DNA of 64,000 bases from Candidatus Bipolaricaulota bacterium (GTDB lineage: Bacteria; Bipolaricaulota; Bipolaricaulia; UBA7950; UBA9294), in assembly GCA_028278555.1 (NCBI GenBank), contig JANQEA010000064.1, positions 124,001 to 188,000 of the forward strand, in the 5' to 3' direction. The translations under genes were made by a program, and so were the position numbers. The notes beneath the pieces were generated by a model, which worked only from the letters and a program-made list of their open reading frames with translations, was not told the origin of the DNA and made no database searches. Within the stretch, counting starts at the first letter, position 1. Every line of letters begins with the position of its first letter. Below, piece by piece: positions 33,145-41,500 of the stretch.

Positions 33145-33645
33145 ATGGCAACGATCGACAATCTGAAAGACGCATTCGCCGGCGAGAGCCAGGCCAACCG
33201 GAAGTACCTCGCCTTCGCGGAGAAGGCCGCGAAGGATGGATTCCCTCAGGTGGCAAAGCTGTTCCGAGCTGCCGCCGCCGCGGAGACGATTCATGCGCAC
33301 GCGCATCTTCGCGTGATGGGCGGGATCCAAGGGACGACCGAGAACCTCCAGGCGGCAATCGAAGGGGAGGGCTTCGAGTTCACAGAGATGTATCCGAAGT
33401 TCGTCGCGGAGGCCGAGGCGGAAGAGAACAAGCCAGCGCTGATGTCGTTCCAAGCCGCTCTCGCCGTCGAGGAGATCCACCACGGTCTCTACTCCGATGC
33501 GCTCCGGTCGGTCGAGGCAGGCGCCGATCTGGAGGCGCGTCCTGTCTTCGTCTGCTCGATCTGTGGGAACACCGTCTACGATGAAGCTCCAGACGTTTGC
33601 CCGATCTGTGGCGCGAAGAAGGAGAAGTTCTTCGAGGTCGACTAG
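33145..33645 (+). CDS. rbr: Rubrerythrin
   Basis: The 166-residue protein has the ferritin-like di-iron domain (AFAGESQANRKYLAFAEKA, then AAETIHAHAHL and AVEEIHHGLYSDAL supplying Glu/His ligands) and a C-terminal rubredoxin-like site (CSICGN and CPICGAKKEKF). It reduces hydrogen peroxide in the cytosol of anaerobes using electrons from rubredoxin or NADH oxidoreductases. AAAGGAG stands upstream of the ATG at the normal distance. It is divergent from the oxygen-sensitive glycyl-radical operon, a sensible pairing. Confidence 0.95.
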   Translation: MATIDNLKDAFAGESQANRKYLAFAEKAAKDGFPQVAKLFRAAAAAETIHAHAHLRVMGGIQGTTENLQAAIEGEGFEFTEMYPKFVAEAEAEENKPALMSFQAALAVEEIHHGLYSDALRSVEAGADLEARPVFVCSICGNTVYDEAPDVCPICGAKKEKFFEVD

Positions 33646-33654
33646 GCGGAACGG

Positions 33655-34029
33655 CTACATCAGCCCGCCCCACAGGATCAGCACGGCCGAGCTCGTGAAG
33701 ATCACCGGGCAGAGGCGAAACGGCAGAAAGCGGATCCGGAAGCCCGTCAACAGGGAGACCACAGCGAGGACGAGCAGGCCGAGCGCCGAAACGATGAAGA
33801 CTGCCTGTGCAGCCGGACCTGCAGGTTCGATCGCCGTGACGACCGTGACCAGCGCGCCGATGAAGATGATCGCCACGCCCTCGACGATCCACTCCATCGT
33901 CAGGATTCGGCGGTTGTCGTCGGAGAGTTCTCCGAATCCGCGTACGATGTTCCTCGTCGGAAACAGGTGCGTGATCCCCCAAACGACCGTCAGTCCGGCG
34001 CCGACGTACAGCAAGATGATGTTGACCAT
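33655..34029 (-). CDS. Four-helix membrane protein of unknown function
   Basis: The 124-residue protein consists of four hydrophobic segments (about 3-20, 47-65, 77-97, 103-122) separated by short loops, with GITHLFPTRNIVRGFGELSDDNRRIL between the first two. No family is recognised with certainty; similar proteins are annotated only as hypothetical membrane proteins. ATG 34029 has GGGAGGG upstream and a perfect -10 box 25 nt before it. It converges with rubrerythrin and is divergent from the DOMON lipoprotein. Confidence 0.75.
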   Translation of the reverse strand: MVNIILLYVGAGLTVVWGITHLFPTRNIVRGFGELSDDNRRILTMEWIVEGVAIIFIGALVTVVTAIEPAGPAAQAVFIVSALGLLVLAVVSLLTGFRIRFLPFRLCPVIFTSSAVLILWGGLM

Positions 34030-34053
34030 GGTCCCTCCCGCAGGGTTCGCCGC

Positions 34054-34059
34054 ATTATA
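34054..34059 (-). promoter_or_regulatory. Perfect -10 box for the four-helix membrane protein
   Basis: TATAAT on the minus strand about 25 nt before the ATG at 34029; no convincing -35 is visible. Confidence 0.45.
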
Positions 34060-34104
34060 GATGGAGCCGGAAGCATGGATATCAGGCAGGGAGGAAAGGA
34101 TTCG

Positions 34105-34830
34105 ATGAAACGTAGAACCTTGAGAAGCCGCGCAGGGATCCTCGTCATCCTCGGGCTCGTGGTGACACTGTTGCTCTTCGGGTGCGGCCACGAGGAAAGC
34201 GTTGCAGTGACGGAGGAGGTCGCCAACGCCGCTGCTGCCGCTCCGAACACGGACGTTGCGGCCTCGGAACCCGAAGCTGCCGAGCCTCCGGATGCTGCGG
34301 ACGCCATGGAGCCCGCCGAGGCTGCGCCGGTCGAATCACCCTACGCCAGTGTCGACGGCCGCATCGAGACCGGTGAGTACGCGCACGAGATCCGGCTCGG
34401 TGGGATGGACGTCCATTGGTCGAACGACGCCGAGCTGCTCTGGATCGGGCTCTCCGCCCCGGGCACCGGGTACGTCTCGATCGGGTTCGATCCGGTCGAT
34501 CGGAAGGTCGGCGCCAATTACATCATCGGCTACGTGGCGGACGGCGAGACGATCGTTCGAGATCATGTCGGCACCCGCGGCAACCTGCACGCCGCGGATA
34601 CCGAGGTCGGCGGAACGGACGACCTGCTCGCGGCAGCCGGCAGCGAGACCGACGGCCGGACCGTCCTCGAATTCGTCATCCCCCTCGACTCCGGCGACCC
34701 GCAGGATCGTCCCCTCGTCCCGGGAGAGACGTACGTGATTCAGACGGCATACCAATCGGAGCGCGACGACTTCATCTCCTGGCACAGCCGGCACGGCATC
34801 GGGGAGTTCACGCTCGACCCGGCGCCGTAG
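34105..34830 (+). CDS. DOMON-domain lipoprotein
   Basis: The 241-residue protein has a lipoprotein signal peptide (hydrophobic GILVILGLVVTLLLF then GCG; the Cys is the anchor). An Ala/Pro/Glu-rich linker (about 30-75) follows. Residues about 85-241 form a DOMON-like domain (VDGRIETGEYAH, DVHWSNDAELLWIGLSA, GYVSIGFDP and ISWHSRHG). DOMON domains bind haem or sugars; ligand residues for haem cannot be assigned with confidence. ATG has GGAGGAAAGGA upstream. A role in extracytoplasmic redox or carbohydrate binding is possible. Confidence 0.82.
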   Translation: MKRRTLRSRAGILVILGLVVTLLLFGCGHEESVAVTEEVANAAAAAPNTDVAASEPEAAEPPDAADAMEPAEAAPVESPYASVDGRIETGEYAHEIRLGGMDVHWSNDAELLWIGLSAPGTGYVSIGFDPVDRKVGANYIIGYVADGETIVRDHVGTRGNLHAADTEVGGTDDLLAAAGSETDGRTVLEFVIPLDSGDPQDRPLVPGETYVIQTAYQSERDDFISWHSRHGIGEFTLDPAP

Positions 34831-34861
34831 TTCGAACGTCTCCCACCCTAAGCCTGACGCC

Positions 34862-35287
34862 CTACCCGATCGAGAGGAGGACGATCCCCCCGACGGTGAG
34901 GGCCATCCCGATCGCGGTCCGCGGTTGCAGCCGCTCCGCGCCGACGATCACGGCGAGCAGGACGCCGAACAGCGGCGACGTGAACGCGATCGGCATCACT
35001 TGGCTGAGCGAACCGGCCTTCAGCGCCGCGTAGAAGCAGAACATCCCGACCGCGCCGGCCAGAACACCGCCCCCTAGAACGACATACAGCAGCGCTTTCG
35101 GTCCGGCGGTGTGAAGGGTCCGCCACTGCGGGATGCTGATCGCCCCGAGGATCACGAGAGCAACGGCCGTCCGGAGCGTGATCCCCACATGCGGTGGGAG
35201 ATTCCCGAGGAGGAGGCCCTTCTTCTCGAAGAACCCGCCGATCCCCCACGCCGCCGCCGTCAGCAAAGCAAGAATCTGAGCACGCAT
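34862..35287 (-). CDS. EamA-like half-size drug/metabolite transporter
   Basis: The 141-residue protein has five hydrophobic helices and the EamA/DMT pattern: LLTAAAWGIGGFFEKKG at the start, ALLYVVLGGGVLAGAVGMFCFYAALKAG and the conserved SQVMPIAFTSPLFGVLLAVIVGAERL. This is a single EamA repeat, about half the usual ten-helix transporter. Such single-repeat proteins are thought to work as dimers (EmrE-like). GAGGAG precedes the ATG. It converges with the DOMON lipoprotein gene. Confidence 0.85.
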   Translation of the reverse strand: MRAQILALLTAAAWGIGGFFEKKGLLLGNLPPHVGITLRTAVALVILGAISIPQWRTLHTAGPKALLYVVLGGGVLAGAVGMFCFYAALKAGSLSQVMPIAFTSPLFGVLLAVIVGAERLQPRTAIGMALTVGGIVLLSIG

Positions 35288-35376
35288 TCGACTCCTCGTC
35301 CTGCAGAGTGATTGGCGCCGACTGTACCGGGTACTCCACGAGCGGAGCAAGCGAGTTCCTCCTCAGCGCAGACCGC

Positions 35377-35405
35377 TTGCCTCGCACCGCGGAGGGGTGT
35401 ACGGT
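35377..35405 (+). promoter_or_regulatory. Sigma-70 promoter of the Rrf2 regulator gene
   Basis: TTGCCT (35377-35382), a 17-bp spacer and TACGGT (35400-35405) lie 29 nt before the ATG at 35435. Confidence 0.5.
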
Positions 35406-35434
35406 CTTCCTGCAGACCGGATCAAGGAGAGATC

Positions 35435-35863
35435 ATGCTCTACTCAAAGACTGCCAAATACGCCGTGCTCGCACTCGCCGAGGTCGCGGCACGGGAGGAG
35501 GACGGCCTGGTCGCGACGAAGTACATCGCCGAGGCGACCTCCGCTCCCTACCCCCTCCTCGCAAAGGTCGTCAACCAGCTCCACCGGACCGGCTTCATCA
35601 AGGCGACCCGCGGCAAGCAGGGCGGGATTCGGCTCGCTCGACCGGCCGACGAGATGACGATCATGGACGTGGTCCTCGCCCTCGACGGCCCGGCAATGCT
35701 GAACGATTGCCCGCTCTTCCTCGATCCCTGCAGCTGCGACAGGGAGTGCACACTGCACACGATTTGGCAACCGGCTCGCGACGCGGTCGTCCGGTTTCTC
35801 GAGAACACAACGATCCAGACGGTCGCGGATGCGCGGACGGAGCAGGCCGTCTCTGCAATGTAG
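35435..35863 (+). CDS. Rrf2-family transcriptional regulator
   Basis: The 142-residue protein is a member of the IscR/NsrR/Rrf2 family. The winged helix at the N-terminus shows LYSKTAKYAVLALAEVA, YIAEATSAPYPLLAKVVNQLHRTGFIKATRGKQGGIRLARP. Cys residues in NDCPLFLDPCSCDRECTLH form a cluster with spacing close to the three-Cys Fe-S site of IscR/NsrR, so it may sense iron, NO or oxygen. AAGGAGA stands upstream of the ATG. Target genes are not identifiable, though the large secreted protein downstream has its own promoter region. Confidence 0.88.
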   Translation: MLYSKTAKYAVLALAEVAAREEDGLVATKYIAEATSAPYPLLAKVVNQLHRTGFIKATRGKQGGIRLARPADEMTIMDVVLALDGPAMLNDCPLFLDPCSCDRECTLHTIWQPARDAVVRFLENTTIQTVADARTEQAVSAM

Positions 35864-35884
35864 CCTAGGCAGTGCGCGCATATC

Positions 35885-35912
35885 TTGACTTTCGTCTCCG
35901 AATAGACAGAAT
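35885..35912 (+). promoter_or_regulatory. Possible promoter of the secreted repeat protein (distal)
   Basis: TTGACT (35885-35890), 16 bp and CAGAAT (35907-35912) would start transcription near 35918, giving a leader of about 220 nt. A second -10-like TATACT at 36079-36084 closer to the gene lacks a good -35, so the true start is not settled. Confidence 0.4.
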
Positions 35913-36136
35913 AGTTGGCGATGGATTGACCACCAGTAGCACCGGATACGGCGAAGCTGCCGTACCCTCCAAGGCCACGGAACCCGGGAGCCTGCCGGCT
36001 CTCGGGTTCCACTGTATTGCGGGAGTAACTCGGCGGCGGTCTGTGACGGACGTTACCGACCCTGGCTCGCGCCGCAACTATACTGAAGATCTCATCTGAA
36101 ACGGGAGATTCCCGTTCGAGACGCGTCAAGGAGGCG
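35913..36136 (+). ncRNA. Structured 5' leader, candidate regulatory RNA
   Basis: The leader holds a hairpin of six base pairs around 35947-35964, a 14-bp nearly perfect stem (35979-35992 with 35997-36010, one G-U pair) with a 4-nt loop, and a six-bp hairpin at 36101-36115 just before the ribosome binding site. The middle has fragments such as AAGGCCACGG and CGGGTTCC that recall the c-di-GMP-I (GEMM) riboswitch, but the core GACGCAAAG is absent, so no class is assigned. Confidence 0.35.
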
Positions 36137-38524
36137 ATGATGCTCAAGAGGGGCGTGCTACTCGCTGCAACGCTGCTGCTCACCATCGTCCTCGTCGTTC
36201 TCGCCAGCGGCCAATGCGGAGACGAAACGCGATGCTGGCAGGACGAGGAGACGATCTACATCTATGGGAATGCCGGATTCACTTGTGACAACGGAGTTCT
36301 GTCCGGGCTCGGAACGATCGATTCACCCTACATCATCGAGGGTCTTCGAATCACTGTGCACGGCGCGAGCTTCGGGATCAACGTCGAGAACACGTCCAAG
36401 CACTTCATCATCCGCAACTGCGTTATCGAAGGAGCCTCGGGCGCCGCGATTCGCCTCCTGAACGTCTCGAACGGCTCGATCGAGAACTGCCTTCTCCTAC
36501 GCAACGACCGCGGGATCCTGCTGGAGAACTCCCGCGTCAACGAGATCGTCGGCAACCTGATCGCCGAGAATCGGACAGGCGCGGAGCTGACACTCGGATC
36601 TCGCGACAACACGGTGACGAAGAACAGCTTCCTCCTGAACGGTCGCTCGGCCCACGATCCGGGCGGAAGCAATCTCTGGTACTGCGGACTGATCGGGAAC
36701 TTCTGGGGCGACTACGAGGGCCCCGATGACGACTGCGACGGGATCGGCGATACACCGTACGACTCGCCGGTCGTCGATCGGTACCCACTCGTCATCTCCC
36801 CCTGGGAATGCACCCTGCCGATCACCGAGTTGTCTGCAACGCACTGCGACACGAGTACGACCGTCCTGAAAGAGGTCGTCGTCGCGCCGGCGCCGTGCGA
36901 ATCCCCGCCGTGCGGATCGCCTCAGTGCACCCGTCCCAGCTGTGCTCCACCGACCTGTGCGCCTGCGACTTGCTCGTCGTCCGCGCTCACCGTCTGCTCC
37001 GACCAAGTCCTGACGTGCATGCAGCCCGAAGTCACGCTGTCGGCTGACTTCTGTCCGACTCGGCCGGCCTGCGAACCGTGCACGTTCGAGTGGACACGCG
37101 CCGGCTTCGGGATCGTCGGCAACACCCGAGCGATCGTGGTCAGCGAGCCTGGCACCTACACCGTCACGATCACCGGCGCCGACCACTGCTCGGTCAGCGA
37201 CACGGTCGTCGTCACAGCGGACTTCGGGACGGCTTCTGTGACGGCGACGGTCGATCGCCAGCTCTCGTGCGCCCATCCCGAGGTCACTCTCGAGTCCCAC
37301 GTCTCAGGCGGCTGCTCGCCTTATGCCATCGAGTGGATTCGGGGCGGCGTCATCATCGGCCGCGACGATACCGTCACCGTGCGCGATCCGGGCACGTACA
37401 CGGTCCGCGTCACATCAGGCAACGGATGCTCGTCGCTCGCGACCGTCGAGGTCGTCCGGGACGTTCGAGTCCCGTCGGTGCAGGCGACGGCCGATCGGCT
37501 CCTCTCCTGCGCTGTGACCGAGACCGACCTCCGCGCCAAGGCGACCGGCGGGACTCCGCCGTACGCCTACGAATGGAAGGACGCAAGCCAGCGAGTCATC
37601 GGCACCGAGCCGGTGGTGACCGTTCGCAATGCCGGAACCTATACCGTGCGGGTGACAGGCTACAACGGCTGCTCGGCGATCGCCGATGTCATCGTCGCAG
37701 AGGATGTCGAGAAGCCGATCGTCAGCGCGCTCGCCGATGGGGTCATCACCTGTAACCGCGAGGAGGTCACGCTCACCGCGAACATCTCGCGTGTCCGCCC
37801 GCCGCACACGATCGAGTGGGAGACGCCAAGCGGCATGACGATCAGCAAGTCGGCGACGATCATCGTCGACGAAGCCGGCGTCTACACGGTGACCGTCACC
37901 GGCGCGAACGGCTGTTCAGCGAGCGACACGGTGACCGTCATCGAGGATACTGAGCCGCCGCTCGTCGACGCCGGTCCGGACCAGGACACAACTCTCGAGG
38001 AGCCCGAGGCCGTCCTGACTGCAACAATCGATCGCTGTCCGGGGCCGTACACGGTGACATGGACGAACACGCTGGGGGAGGTTGTAGGACGGACCGAGAC
38101 GATCACCGTCGACCGCTCCGGCGTCTACACCGTAACCGTCGTCCGCGACACCGGCTGCTCCGCCTCGGATGAGGTCACCGTCAAGTCCGACTACGTCAAC
38201 GAGGTCATCCTCACGTCGAGCATCGAGGGGCTTGCCGTCTTCGGACAACTGACGATGGATGGCGTGCCGATCCCCGAGTCGGTCTTCTACTTCAAGGTCG
38301 AGGGCACCCAGAGTGGGAGCGAGACGGTCGCATCGGCGATCACGATGTCGACGCTCTATGCCAAGGGATACCGCGCCAACGGCGCAGAGGTCTACTACAT
38401 CATCCCGGGCAACTCGACGGTCGAGTTCGGGATTCATCAGGATCAGTTCTTCGTCGGGAAGAAGTACTATCTGCTCCACCTGCCGACCGATCCGCCGGGA
38501 CAAGCAGCGGTCGCCTTCTTCTAG
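36137..38524 (+). CDS. Large secreted protein: beta-helix domain plus five Ig-like repeats
   Basis: The 795-residue protein has a Sec signal peptide (hydrophobic VLLAATLLLTIVLVVLA, cleavage near the following SGQ). Residues about 35-225 are a NosD/CASH-type right-handed beta-helix (YIIEGLRITVHG, FIIRNCVIEGASGAAIRLLNVSNGSIENC). A Cys/Pro-rich linker around 255-280 contains repeated PxC units. Five Ig/PKD-like repeats of about 80 residues follow, each ending in GTYTV or GVYTV. A unique C-terminal domain of about 110 residues ends at YLLHLPTDPPGQAAVAFF. No membrane anchor or sorting signal is recognised. It is probably a surface or matrix protein. ATG 36140 is an alternative start with better ribosome-site spacing. 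Confidence 0.8.
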   Translation: MMLKRGVLLAATLLLTIVLVVLASGQCGDETRCWQDEETIYIYGNAGFTCDNGVLSGLGTIDSPYIIEGLRITVHGASFGINVENTSKHFIIRNCVIEGASGAAIRLLNVSNGSIENCLLLRNDRGILLENSRVNEIVGNLIAENRTGAELTLGSRDNTVTKNSFLLNGRSAHDPGGSNLWYCGLIGNFWGDYEGPDDDCDGIGDTPYDSPVVDRYPLVISPWECTLPITELSATHCDTSTTVLKEVVVAPAPCESPPCGSPQCTRPSCAPPTCAPATCSSSALTVCSDQVLTCMQPEVTLSADFCPTRPACEPCTFEWTRAGFGIVGNTRAIVVSEPGTYTVTITGADHCSVSDTVVVTADFGTASVTATVDRQLSCAHPEVTLESHVSGGCSPYAIEWIRGGVIIGRDDTVTVRDPGTYTVRVTSGNGCSSLATVEVVRDVRVPSVQATADRLLSCAVTETDLRAKATGGTPPYAYEWKDASQRVIGTEPVVTVRNAGTYTVRVTGYNGCSAIADVIVAEDVEKPIVSALADGVITCNREEVTLTANISRVRPPHTIEWETPSGMTISKSATIIVDEAGVYTVTVTGANGCSASDTVTVIEDTEPPLVDAGPDQDTTLEEPEAVLTATIDRCPGPYTVTWTNTLGEVVGRTETITVDRSGVYTVTVVRDTGCSASDEVTVKSDYVNEVILTSSIEGLAVFGQLTMDGVPIPESVFYFKVEGTQSGSETVASAITMSTLYAKGYRANGAEVYYIIPGNSTVEFGIHQDQFFVGKKYYLLHLPTDPPGQAAVAFF
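36976..38199 (+). repeat. Five tandem Ig-like repeat units within the secreted protein
   Basis: Five coding repeats of about 240 bp each encode a Cys early in the unit, an IEW or similar Trp strand, an aromatic GxYTV strand and a GCS turn. The repeats diverge at DNA level, so this is an old duplication rather than a recent expansion. Confidence 0.75.
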
Positions 38525-38552
38525 GCGAAGCAAGACGGACCCAGGATTTCGG

Positions 38553-38581
38553 GCGACGCTCTTCTAGTCGGAGAGCGTCGC
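38553..38581. terminator. Bidirectional hairpin between convergent genes
   Basis: A perfect 10-bp stem (38553-38562 with 38572-38581) has the stop codon of the minus-strand cyclase gene in its 9-nt loop. It sits 29 nt past the end of the secreted-protein gene. No long T-run is present on either side, so efficiency is uncertain. Confidence 0.55.
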
Positions 38582-41500
38582 TCGATCGTTCTCCCACGCG
38601 CACATCAGTTCGCCGTACGTCGAGAGGAATCGATCCCGAAGCACCGGATCTTGGATCGCTTCGGCCTGACCGATAACCACACGATGTGCGATCTCCAAGT
38701 GCGGGAACGCCTCGTCGCCCCGTCCCTGTGCTTCGAGGACCCGATACTGCGTGAAGTGAATCTCGGCCGCTTCCGGAGGCTCCTGCTCTCCGAGGCGTTC
38801 GCCCGCCTCTGCCGAGAGCTTCGCAGCGTCGTCCAGATTACCCGCAAGGAGTCCGACCCGTGCGAGGGAAGAAAGCGTCCACGTGACAGACGCATCGAGC
38901 CCCATCTCGCGGCTCATCTCCAGCGCTGAGGTCAGATGAGACTTGGCCTTCTCAGCATCGCCCAAGCAGAGCATCGTTGTCCCCAAGTTGAAGTGGCAGA
39001 GCATCTCACCTCTCTGGCTACCAGATTCCGTATAGAGCTTCATCGCTTCTTCTGTCTGGGTAATGGCCGCTGACAGTTCCGCGTTTTCGTCAAGCGGACG
39101 ACACGTCATGCCCGGCTGCCCTCCAGCTCCCAACGCGGCATAGGCAATCCCTACGTTGCACAGACTGTCGGCACGTCCGCTCGCGTCTTCCAGCTGCTCG
39201 TAGAGCTCCAGCGCTCTTCGGTGATGCTCGAGCGCTTCGGCGAATGCGCCGAGCGCGCTGTACGAATTGCCGAGATTCGTCAGGCACTTCGCCGATCCGA
39301 TCCGATTTCCCATTTCGTCGAAGAGCGGCTGTGCCTGCTCCGTGTGCTCGATGCAGGTCTCGTAGTCGCCGAGGTAGTAGCTGAGCGCCCCGAGGTTCCC
39401 GAGGATGTCAGCCTCTCCCTTCCGGTCGCCAAGACGACGGTACAGGACGCGGGCTTCCCCGAATCGCTCCATCGCCGCAGGAAGCTCCCCAAGGCGGGCA
39501 CTGACGATCCCGAGCGTCTTCAGGCTCACCGCCTGTCCGCCGAGCGCGTCGAGCGCGCGGAACGCGTCAAGCGCCTGCTGCACAACCTCGCGCGCTTCCT
39601 GGAACTTCCCCTCCCCCTCGAGCGCGTTCCCGATGTGGGTCAGCGCCCGAGCCCGACCGCCGGCGTCGGCGGCTTCCTCCATCGCTGCGAGAGCGTGTTC
39701 CGCCTCCTCCTTCGCAGACTCGAACTGCCCGCATCGCTTCTGGAAGTCCGACCAGAGCAGACGAGCTTCGCCGACCGCGCTCGGATTGGTGGACGCCTCG
39801 ACGAGCGGCAGCAGTCGGTCCAGGTCACTCCGTTCCTCGTCGACGCGGCCGAGGAGTCCGAGGATCTCTGCATGCTGTCGGAGGACCGCGACAAGCCGAT
39901 CGGAATCCCTTCTTCGATCGAGTTCATCGATCAACTCGAGGGCCCGGGCGTAGTAGTGCTCTGCTTCGGCATTTGCATGGCGTGCCGCCGCCTGTTCCCC
40001 CGCCCGGCGGGCGTACTCGCACTCCTTCTCCGCGTGCCCGGCCCGATTCCAGTGGACGACGAGAAGCGGAATCTGCGGCTCGAGGTGATCGGCGAACTCC
40101 TCCTCGTACCAGCCGGCGACGCCTCGGTGGAGCTCGCGGCGCTGCTCGAAGAGGAGCGTATCGTAGGCCACCTGATGCGTCACGATATGCTGAAACGCGT
40201 AGCTCGGCTCCGGGTTCTCGGCCTCGAGCAGGGTCAGTCGGCGGCGCGACGCATCGTCGAGATGGTCTTTCACTTCTGCTCGCGCGGGCTCCGCCGGATG
40301 GACGTCGTGGACGGCCCGGAGCAGGAAGCTCCGTCCAATCACCGACGCGACCTTCACCGTCAGCTGTTCCTCCGTCGGCAATCGGTCAAGGCGCGACAGC
40401 ACGACGCCCTCGAGCGTCTCCGGGACGCTTTCCCGAAGCGCCCCACCGTCGCCCCGGACCGTGCAGCACCCCTTCTCGATGACGAGGAGTCCTTGATCGC
40501 GGAGCGCCCCGATCAGCTCGATCGCGAAGAACGGGTTCCCCTCTGCCCGTTCCTGCAGCAGGGACGCTGCCTCCTCGGGGAGCGAAGACGCTTCCAACCC
40601 GAGCCGCGCAGCAGCGAGGGCGACCGTCTCCTCCGGAGGCAGTCCGCCGAGCGGAAGGGTCTCGGCGCCACGCATCGACACCAGTGCCGCGTGCTGGGGA
40701 GGAACGACCTCAGCATGCGGACGATGGGTCAACACGATGGCGGCCGGCCGATTCGCGAGGGATCGCGCGGTCGAGACGACGAGCTCCCACGAGAGCGAGT
40801 CGAGCCAGTGCGCGTCCTCCACGAGCAACGCTATGGGTTGCTCGGACGCCCGAAGCAGTCCTCCGACGAGCGCGGCGAGGCTCTCCTGACGGACCTCCGG
40901 CTCATAGGCGCTCGTCAGACGGGTTTCGGGGAGATCGAGCTCGAGGATGTCGTTCAGCAGAGGGGCACGTTCCGTATACGATCGATTGATCGCCGCAACC
41001 CGCTCCGACACGCGGTCCCGTTGCTCCGCGGGATCCATCGTCCCATCCAACTCGAAGAACGAGGAGAGGAGATCCCGCCAAACGCGGTACGGCGTGTGCT
41101 GCTCGAGACTGTCCGCCTCACCGATCAGGCAGTCGAATCCCTTCTCGCCGGCCAGGCGATGCACTTCCTGGACGAGCCGGCTCTTCCCGATCCCTGCCTC
41201 CCCCTCGAGCAGGAGGATCCGCCGAACATCGCCCTTCGCTTCATCGAGAAGCCTCTCGATCGCCGCCACCTCGGACCGGCGTCCGATCAGGCTCTGTTGT
41301 CCGCGGACCACCCCCGCCGTGACTCGTCCGATGGGGCGGTAGACCGCTTGCGGGTGCTCCATCCCCTTCAACTTCACCGGCGGGAGGGAATCGAACCTCC
41401 ACTGCCCTTTCGCAGCCTCGTAGACGGACGCGCCACATCGAATCTCTCCGACCGGCGACGCTTCCATCAACCGCGCCGCTAGATTCACCGCATCGCCAAG

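Noticed and set aside
35941..36015. Identification of the leader as a c-di-GMP-I riboswitch
   Set aside because: Only short fragments agree; the conserved GACGCAAAG core is missing, so it is reported as an unclassified structure.
35548..36186. Minus-strand frame of 212 codons across the Rrf2 gene and the leader
   Set aside because: It covers the real Rrf2 gene on the other strand and shows no ribosome binding site or domain.
39221..41482. Plus-strand frame of 753 codons
   Set aside because: It lies opposite the adenylate cyclase/TPR gene, is rich in Arg, Glu and Leu in shadow style, and matches no family.
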